Source: an uncultured Oscillospiraceae bacterium
Lineage (GTDB): Bacteria; Bacillota; Clostridia; Oscillospirales; Oscillospiraceae
DNA length: 9,831 nucleotides
Assembly (NCBI GenBank): GCA_905236265.1
Contig: CAJOOV010000232.1
Coordinates: 1 to 9,831 of the forward strand
Reading direction: 5' to 3'
Of the stretch, positions 6,642 through 9,831 are shown in pieces (the stretch's first letter is position 1; every line of letters begins with the position of its first letter). The translations under genes and the position numbers were made by a program. The notes below the pieces were generated by a model. That model made no database searches. It was not told the origin of the DNA and saw only the letters and a program-made list of their open reading frames with translations.

Positions 6642-6672
6642 TTTTGCAGGGTCTTTTTCCTTTCTTTGCTAC

Positions 6673-6701
6673 AGTATAGCCTGTTTTCCCCCGGTTTGCA
6701 A
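6673..6701 (-). promoter_or_regulatory. SigA-type promoter for hprK
   Basis: On the minus strand TTGCAA (6701-6696), a 17-base spacer and TATACT (6678-6673). The predicted start is near 6666, about 40 bases before the GTG start. The -10 is strong, the -35 only fair. Confidence 0.65.
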
Positions 6702-6760
6702 CCTCCTCTTGTTTTTCTCCCGGCGGGAGCGGGTTTTTCAGAAAAATTTTGCTCAGCCTC

Positions 6761-6789
6761 TTGATTTTGCGGGAGTTCTCTGATAGAAT
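6761..6789 (+). promoter_or_regulatory. SigA-type promoter for rpmB
   Basis: TTGATT (6761-6766), a 17-base spacer and TAGAAT (6784-6789). The predicted start is near 6796, about 39 bases before the rpmB ATG. It lies back to back with the hprK promoter, without overlap. Confidence 0.75.
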
Positions 6790-6834
6790 CATATACGCTG
6801 TTTTATAGTAATTTCGAGCAAGGAGGTTTGCAAA

Positions 6835-7020
6835 ATGGCTAAATGCGATTTTTGTGGCAAGGGCGTCGCCTTCGGCATTCAGGTTTCCCACTCTCACCGT
6901 CGTTCCAACCGTCCCTGGAAGCCCAACGTGAAGCGTGTCAAGGCTATCGTGAATGGCACTCCCACTCATGTGTATGTCTGCACCAGATGCCTCCGTTCCG
7001 GTAAAGTTGAGCGCGCCTGA
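6835..7020 (+). CDS. rpmB: 50S ribosomal protein L28, zinc-binding type
   Basis: A 61-residue basic protein of the large ribosomal subunit. It begins MAKCDFCGKG and has the typical L28 core SHSHRRSNRPWKPN (18-31) and VNGTPTHVYVCTRC. Two Cys pairs, C4/C7 and C49/C52, form the zinc ribbon of the so-called C+ paralogue, so this copy should bind zinc. Organisms may also carry a Cys-less copy used under zinc limitation; none is in the window. AAGGAGG (6820-6826) precedes the ATG at ideal spacing. The gene is a single transcription unit with its own promoter and a strong terminator. Confidence 0.97.
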   Translation: MAKCDFCGKGVAFGIQVSHSHRRSNRPWKPNVKRVKAIVNGTPTHVYVCTRCLRSGKVERA

Positions 7021-7035
7021 TGGAGTATGTAGTAT

Positions 7036-7073
7036 AACCTCTCTGTTTGGGAAGACAGAGAGGTTTTTCTTTT
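7036..7073 (+). terminator. Strong intrinsic terminator of rpmB
   Basis: AACCTCTCTGT (7036-7046) pairs perfectly with ACAGAGAGGTT (7055-7065) over an 8-base loop and runs directly into TTTTTCTTTT. It starts 15 bases after the rpmB stop. There is no T tract on the minus strand, so it acts on plus-strand transcripts. Confidence 0.93.
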
Positions 7074-7087
7074 GCCCAACGATCAAC

Positions 7088-7133
7088 AGCCGCCGCAGGC
7101 TCCGTGAGGGAACCTGCGGCGGCTCTGGTTTTT
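7088..7133. terminator. Second GC-rich hairpin between rpmB and ftsH
   Basis: AGCCGCCGCAGG (7088-7099) and CCTGCGGCGGCT (7113-7124) form a perfect 12-bp stem. A TTTTT run follows four bases later on the plus strand (7129-7133), which would make it a back-up for rpmB. On the minus strand it lies about 85 bases past the ftsH stop without a proper T tract, so it may instead protect or weakly terminate the ftsH transcript. The rest of the 188-base gap (7134-7208) shows nothing definite. Confidence 0.6.
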
Positions 7134-7208
7134 GCCCGCCAAGGACGACAGCGCAGCATGGCGGAAATGACACTGCAAGGAATGTCCTGCTTTTGTCGTA
7201 TATCTGTA

Positions 7209-9083
7209 TTACTGCTCCCCTGCGAAGCGGCTCAGCGCCTCCGGCTCCGGGGCTTTCTCCGCCTCCGGGTCAAAGACCCGCTCGAACTCCAGCGCCGACA
7301 TGGTCTCATGCTCCAGCAGGAACTGCGCCGTTGTCTCCAGCGCCTCCCTGTGGGCGGTGAGGATGTCCCGGCACCGGGCATAGGCGGCGTCGATAATGGA
7401 GCGCACCTCCCGGTCGATGGCGGCGGCGCTCTCCTCGGAATAGTTGTGGGTCTGACCCATGCTGCGCCCGATGAACACCTCGTTGTTCTCCGAGTCGTAG
7501 ACCATGGCGCCAAGGGATTGGCTCATGCCGTAGCGGGTGACCATACCGTGGGCAATCCGGGTGGCACGCTGCAGGTCGTTGGAGGCGCCTGTGGAGATGT
7601 CCCCCAGCGTCAGCTCCTCCGCCACTCTGCCGCCCAGCAGTCCCACAATCTCCTCCTCCAGCTCCCTGCGGCTCATGTAGCTCTTGTCCTCTGTGGGCAG
7701 GGAGATGGTCATGCCCCCGGCTCTGCCTCTGGGGACAATGGTGATCTGGTGTACCGGGTCCTGTGTGGGCAGAAAACGCATGGCGACGGCGTGCCCCGCC
7801 TCATGGTAGGCCGTGAGCTTTTTCGCCTGCGGCGTCACCACCTGGCTCCGCTTCTCCGGCCCGGCGATGACCTTTATCATGGCCTCATGGAGATCCTTCA
7901 TGCGGATGACCGCCTCATTGCGACGGGCGGCCAGAAGCGCACCCTCGTTCATCAGGTTTTCCAGATCAGCCCCGGTAAAGCCGCCGGTGGCCTGCGCCAC
8001 GACATGCAGATCCACATCGTCACTCAGGGGCTTTTTCCGGGCGTGAACCTTCAAAATGCCCTCTCTCCCCTTGATGTCGGGATAGCCCACATAGATCTGC
8101 CGGTCAAACCGTCCCGGACGCAGCAGCGCCGGGTCAAGGATGTCCTGACGGTTGGTGGCGGCCATGACCACCACGCCGGTATTGCCTGCAAAGCCGTCCA
8201 TCTCCACCAGAAGCTGGTTCAGCGTCTGCTCCCGCTCGTCGTGTCCGCCGCCAAGGCCGGTGCCTCTCTGCCGTCCCACGGCGTCGATCTCGTCGATAAA
8301 GACGATGGCGGGGGCGTTTTTCTTCGCCTCTGCGAACAGGTCACGCACACGGCTGGCGCCCACGCCCACATACAGCTCCACAAAGTCGGAGCCGGAGATG
8401 GACAGGAAGCGCACCTGTGCCTCCCCTGCCACTGCCTTTGCCAGCAGCGTCTTGCCCGTGCCGGGAGGGCCCACCAGCAGCACGCCCTTGGGGATTCTGG
8501 CGCCCAGCCGGTGGAAGCGCTCCGGGTCCTTCAGGAACTCCACAATCTCCTGAAGCTCCTCCTTCTCCTCCTCAGCCCCTGCCACATCGTTAAAGGTGAC
8601 GCTGGGAGCGTCCTCGGATTCGTTGGTGGTGATTCTCGCCCGTCCGAACTGGGCGGGGCCGCTCTGACCGCCCTGCTGGCGCATCATCATAAAAAACAGC
8701 AGCACAATCAGCCCGGTGGTCAGCAGGGAGGGCAGCAGCGTCGCCCACCATGGAGAGGCGCTGTCCGGGTAGTAGGCGTATTCCTCTATAATACCCGCCT
8801 CTGCCTGCTCCTGCACCAGATCGTTCACGTCCTGATAGAAGCTGTCAAAGCTGTGGACAGCGCAGGTGATACGGCTCTTTCCGTCCAGCGGCTGGCGCAG
8901 CAGCAGCTCCACCTCGTTGTCCTGCACGGAGAAGGATTCCACCTGCTCCTCCCGGAACAGCTGAAGCATTTTACTGTAGCTGATGCTGTCCGTGCGCTGC
9001 CAGCGGTCTACCGCACTGATGAGGGCGAAAATGACGCAGGCCAGCAGCACATAGCTCAGTAAACTGCGATAGGTTCGGTTCAT
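7209..9083 (-). CDS. ftsH: ATP-dependent zinc metalloprotease FtsH
   Basis: Membrane-bound hexameric AAA+ protease that extracts and degrades damaged membrane and short-lived cytosolic proteins. The 624 residues have normal architecture. TM1 is about 8-26, an extracytoplasmic segment about 30-110, TM2 about 114-134. The AAA domain has Walker A GPPGTGKT (205-212), the pore loop FVELYVGVGASR (234-245), Walker B VFIDEID (261-267) and the second region of homology with ATN and RPGRFDR (323-329). The M41 protease domain has HEAGH (427-431) and the third zinc ligand in ASNDLQRAT (D503). The tail (607-616) is rich in Glu, Pro and Ala. The ATG at 9083 follows GAGGAAG. It starts 21 bases after the hpt stop, completing the tilS-hpt-ftsH arrangement common in Firmicutes. 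No promoter is visible in the short gap, so it is probably transcribed from upstream. Confidence 0.97.
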   Translation of the reverse strand: MNRTYRSLLSYVLLACVIFALISAVDRWQRTDSISYSKMLQLFREEQVESFSVQDNEVELLLRQPLDGKSRITCAVHSFDSFYQDVNDLVQEQAEAGIIEEYAYYPDSASPWWATLLPSLLTTGLIVLLFFMMMRQQGGQSGPAQFGRARITTNESEDAPSVTFNDVAGAEEEKEELQEIVEFLKDPERFHRLGARIPKGVLLVGPPGTGKTLLAKAVAGEAQVRFLSISGSDFVELYVGVGASRVRDLFAEAKKNAPAIVFIDEIDAVGRQRGTGLGGGHDEREQTLNQLLVEMDGFAGNTGVVVMAATNRQDILDPALLRPGRFDRQIYVGYPDIKGREGILKVHARKKPLSDDVDLHVVAQATGGFTGADLENLMNEGALLAARRNEAVIRMKDLHEAMIKVIAGPEKRSQVVTPQAKKLTAYHEAGHAVAMRFLPTQDPVHQITIVPRGRAGGMTISLPTEDKSYMSRRELEEEIVGLLGGRVAEELTLGDISTGASNDLQRATRIAHGMVTRYGMSQSLGAMVYDSENNEVFIGRSMGQTHNYSEESAAAIDREVRSIIDAAYARCRDILTAHREALETTAQFLLEHETMSALEFERVFDPEAEKAPEPEALSRFAGEQ

Positions 9084-9104
9084 TGGGTCACTTCCTCACT
9101 TCCC

Positions 9105-9656
9105 TCAGGGGGTTTCATACACTTCGGGCTTCAAAATGCCGATATAGGGGAGATTGCGGTAATGCTCGGCATAGTCCAGCCCATAGCCCACCACAAAGGC
9201 GTCCGGCACCACAAAGCCGTAGTAGTCCGCCGTCACCGACTTCACCCGGCGCTCCGGCTTGTCCAGCAGGGTGGCAATGCGGATGGAGGCGGGGTTGCGG
9301 GCGGTGAGAATTTTGGACAGGTAGTCCAGCGTGTTGCCGGAGTCCAGAATATCCTCCACCAGAATGACGTGAGCGCCGTTGATGGGGTCGGTGAGGTCTT
9401 TTTTGATCTCGATCTGTCCGCTGGAGCTGGTGCCCTTTCCGTAGGAGGAGGCGGCCATAAAGTCGATCCGGCAGGGGAAGTCCAGATGGCGGCTCAGATC
9501 TGCCATAAAGACATAGCTGCCCCGGAGAATGCCCACCAGAACCACATTGTCCTTGTCCTGATAGTCTCTGGTAATCTCTGCGCCGATCTGCGCCACCCGG
9601 CGCTGAATCTCCTCTTGTGTGTACAGAACCTCTGCAATATCCCGATCCATTCTCAT
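9105..9656 (-). CDS. hpt: Hypoxanthine phosphoribosyltransferase
   Basis: Cytosolic purine salvage enzyme joining hypoxanthine (usually also guanine) to PRPP to give IMP or GMP plus PPi. The 183 residues carry the conserved LRGS loop (44-47), the flexible SSYG loop (70-73), the PRPP-binding motif VILVEDILDSGNT (97-109, acidic pair E101/D102) and the purine-contacting region DAFVVGYGLDYAEHYRNLP (152-170). I chose the ATG at 9656, preceded by AAAGGAG at eight bases. A more upstream ATG at 9743 in frame would add 29 unrelated residues inside tilS. The start codon overlaps the tilS stop as ATGA, so translation is probably coupled. ftsH follows after 21 bases. Confidence 0.96.
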   Translation of the reverse strand: MRMDRDIAEVLYTQEEIQRRVAQIGAEITRDYQDKDNVVLVGILRGSYVFMADLSRHLDFPCRIDFMAASSYGKGTSSSGQIEIKKDLTDPINGAHVILVEDILDSGNTLDYLSKILTARNPASIRIATLLDKPERRVKSVTADYYGFVVPDAFVVGYGLDYAEHYRNLPYIGILKPEVYETP

Positions 9657-9831
9657 AGGGGATTCTCCTTTCTCTCTGTCCAGATCTCCCAGTAGGGCTG
9701 TCCCGCCACAGGGAGCCAGGCCTCGTCCCTGCCCATCTCCCAAAGGGCGGCGACGCTCCTCTCTATTTCGATGACAGGCACCAGTCCCCGTCTGTCTCTG
9801 GGCACCTTTGCCTCAATCATCCACTTTTTCA
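9653..9831 (-). CDS. tilS: tRNA(Ile)-lysidine synthase, C-terminal end (partial)
   Basis: Only the last 58 residues are in the window; the N-terminal ATP-pyrophosphatase domain is beyond the right edge. The segment begins KKWMIEAKVPRDRRGLVPV and matches the TilS C-terminal domain pattern, in which KKL-x-IDxKVPRxxR-xxxPV is typical. It ends WEIWTERKENPL and a TGA. The whole enzyme converts the wobble C of tRNA-Ile(CAU) to lysidine with ATP, releasing AMP and PPi, and is essential for reading AUA. The stop overlaps the hpt start (ATGA), and the order tilS-hpt-ftsH supports the call. Two other frames contain stops near the edge, so this is the only open upstream reading frame. Confidence 0.85.
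   Translation of the reverse strand, partial: KKWMIEAKVPRDRRGLVPVIEIERSVAALWEMGRDEAWLPVAGQPYWEIWTERKENPL
9665..9671 (-). promoter_or_regulatory. Ribosome binding site fixing the hpt start
   Basis: AAAGGAG on the minus strand ends eight bases before the ATG at 9656. It is embedded in the final codons of tilS, and favours this ATG over the one at 9650 and over the distant 9743. Confidence 0.75.

Noticed and set aside
6717..6729. Small hairpin CTCCC-GGC-GGGAG followed by a T run on the plus strand, looking like a terminator
   Set aside because: It sits between the divergent hprK and rpmB promoters, where no plus-strand transcript is expected to arrive, and the stem is only five pairs.
7047..9062. 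A 671-codon open frame on the plus strand opposite ftsH
   Set aside because: It is an antisense shadow of a clear ftsH gene. GC-rich codon use with few Leu TTA/CTA and Ser TCA codons leaves the opposite strand free of stops. Its translation is rich in His, Gly and Leu with no recognisable domain, and it spans the rpmB-ftsH hairpin.
9105..9743. Longer hpt starting at 9743, or a tilS-hpt fusion
   Set aside because: A first reading of the junction seemed to leave tilS without a stop, but careful recounting of the four C bases before the hpt ATG restores a tilS TGA overlapping the hpt start. The longer hpt start has no support.

Overview
This is a GC-rich, gene-dense housekeeping segment of a bacterial chromosome, most consistent with a Gram-positive member of the Clostridia, probably the Oscillospirales (Faecalibacterium/Gemmiger-like gut Firmicutes). 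The reasons are HPr kinase/phosphorylase, YqeG, a CBS-domain family II pyrophosphatase, the Firmicutes-type tilS-hpt-ftsH cluster, strong AGGAGG ribosome binding sites, and a hairpin-rich intergenic repeat of a kind I associate from memory with that order. The genus is an inference; no rRNA is present.

Layout, left to right. (1) 1-1509, minus strand: a probable two-gene operon, yqeG (HAD phosphatase) followed by an M24 Xaa-Pro-type aminopeptidase cut by the left edge. It is driven by a near-consensus promoter whose -35 and predicted start site sit in the two arms of an 8-bp dyad. (2) 1520-2293, plus strand: an uncharacterised 257-aa protein, perhaps a degenerate GH18-like barrel, converging on (3) serA, a short ACT-type phosphoglycerate dehydrogenase on the minus strand, with a hairpin between them. 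(4) 3514-3751: a divergent promoter region for serA and for (5) the CBS/DRTGG-domain manganese pyrophosphatase (ppaC family). (6) 5408-5629: a 222-bp repeat-like element with imperfect 15-bp terminal inverted repeats and six perfect internal hairpins, lying between the convergent ppaC and (7) hprK. (8) A second divergent promoter region serving hprK and (9) rpmB (zinc-type L28), which is followed by a strong intrinsic terminator and a second large hairpin. (10) 7209-9831, minus strand: the tilS (C-terminal end only) - hpt - ftsH operon, with tilS and hpt overlapping at an ATGA.

How the genes relate: most are core metabolism, translation or quality control. A chemical thread is pyrophosphate. 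TilS and Hpt release PPi, HprK releases PPi when it dephosphorylates P-Ser-HPr, and the neighbouring CBS-pyrophosphatase removes PPi under adenine nucleotide control. In Bacillus subtilis a different pyrophosphatase, PpaX, is encoded with hprK, so this neighbourhood may be a non-homologous equivalent.

I found no phage, CRISPR, toxin-antitoxin, defence or biosynthetic system. The most interesting items are the hprK/pyrophosphatase pairing, the structured repeat element, the dyad around the yqeG promoter and the uncharacterised 257-aa protein.
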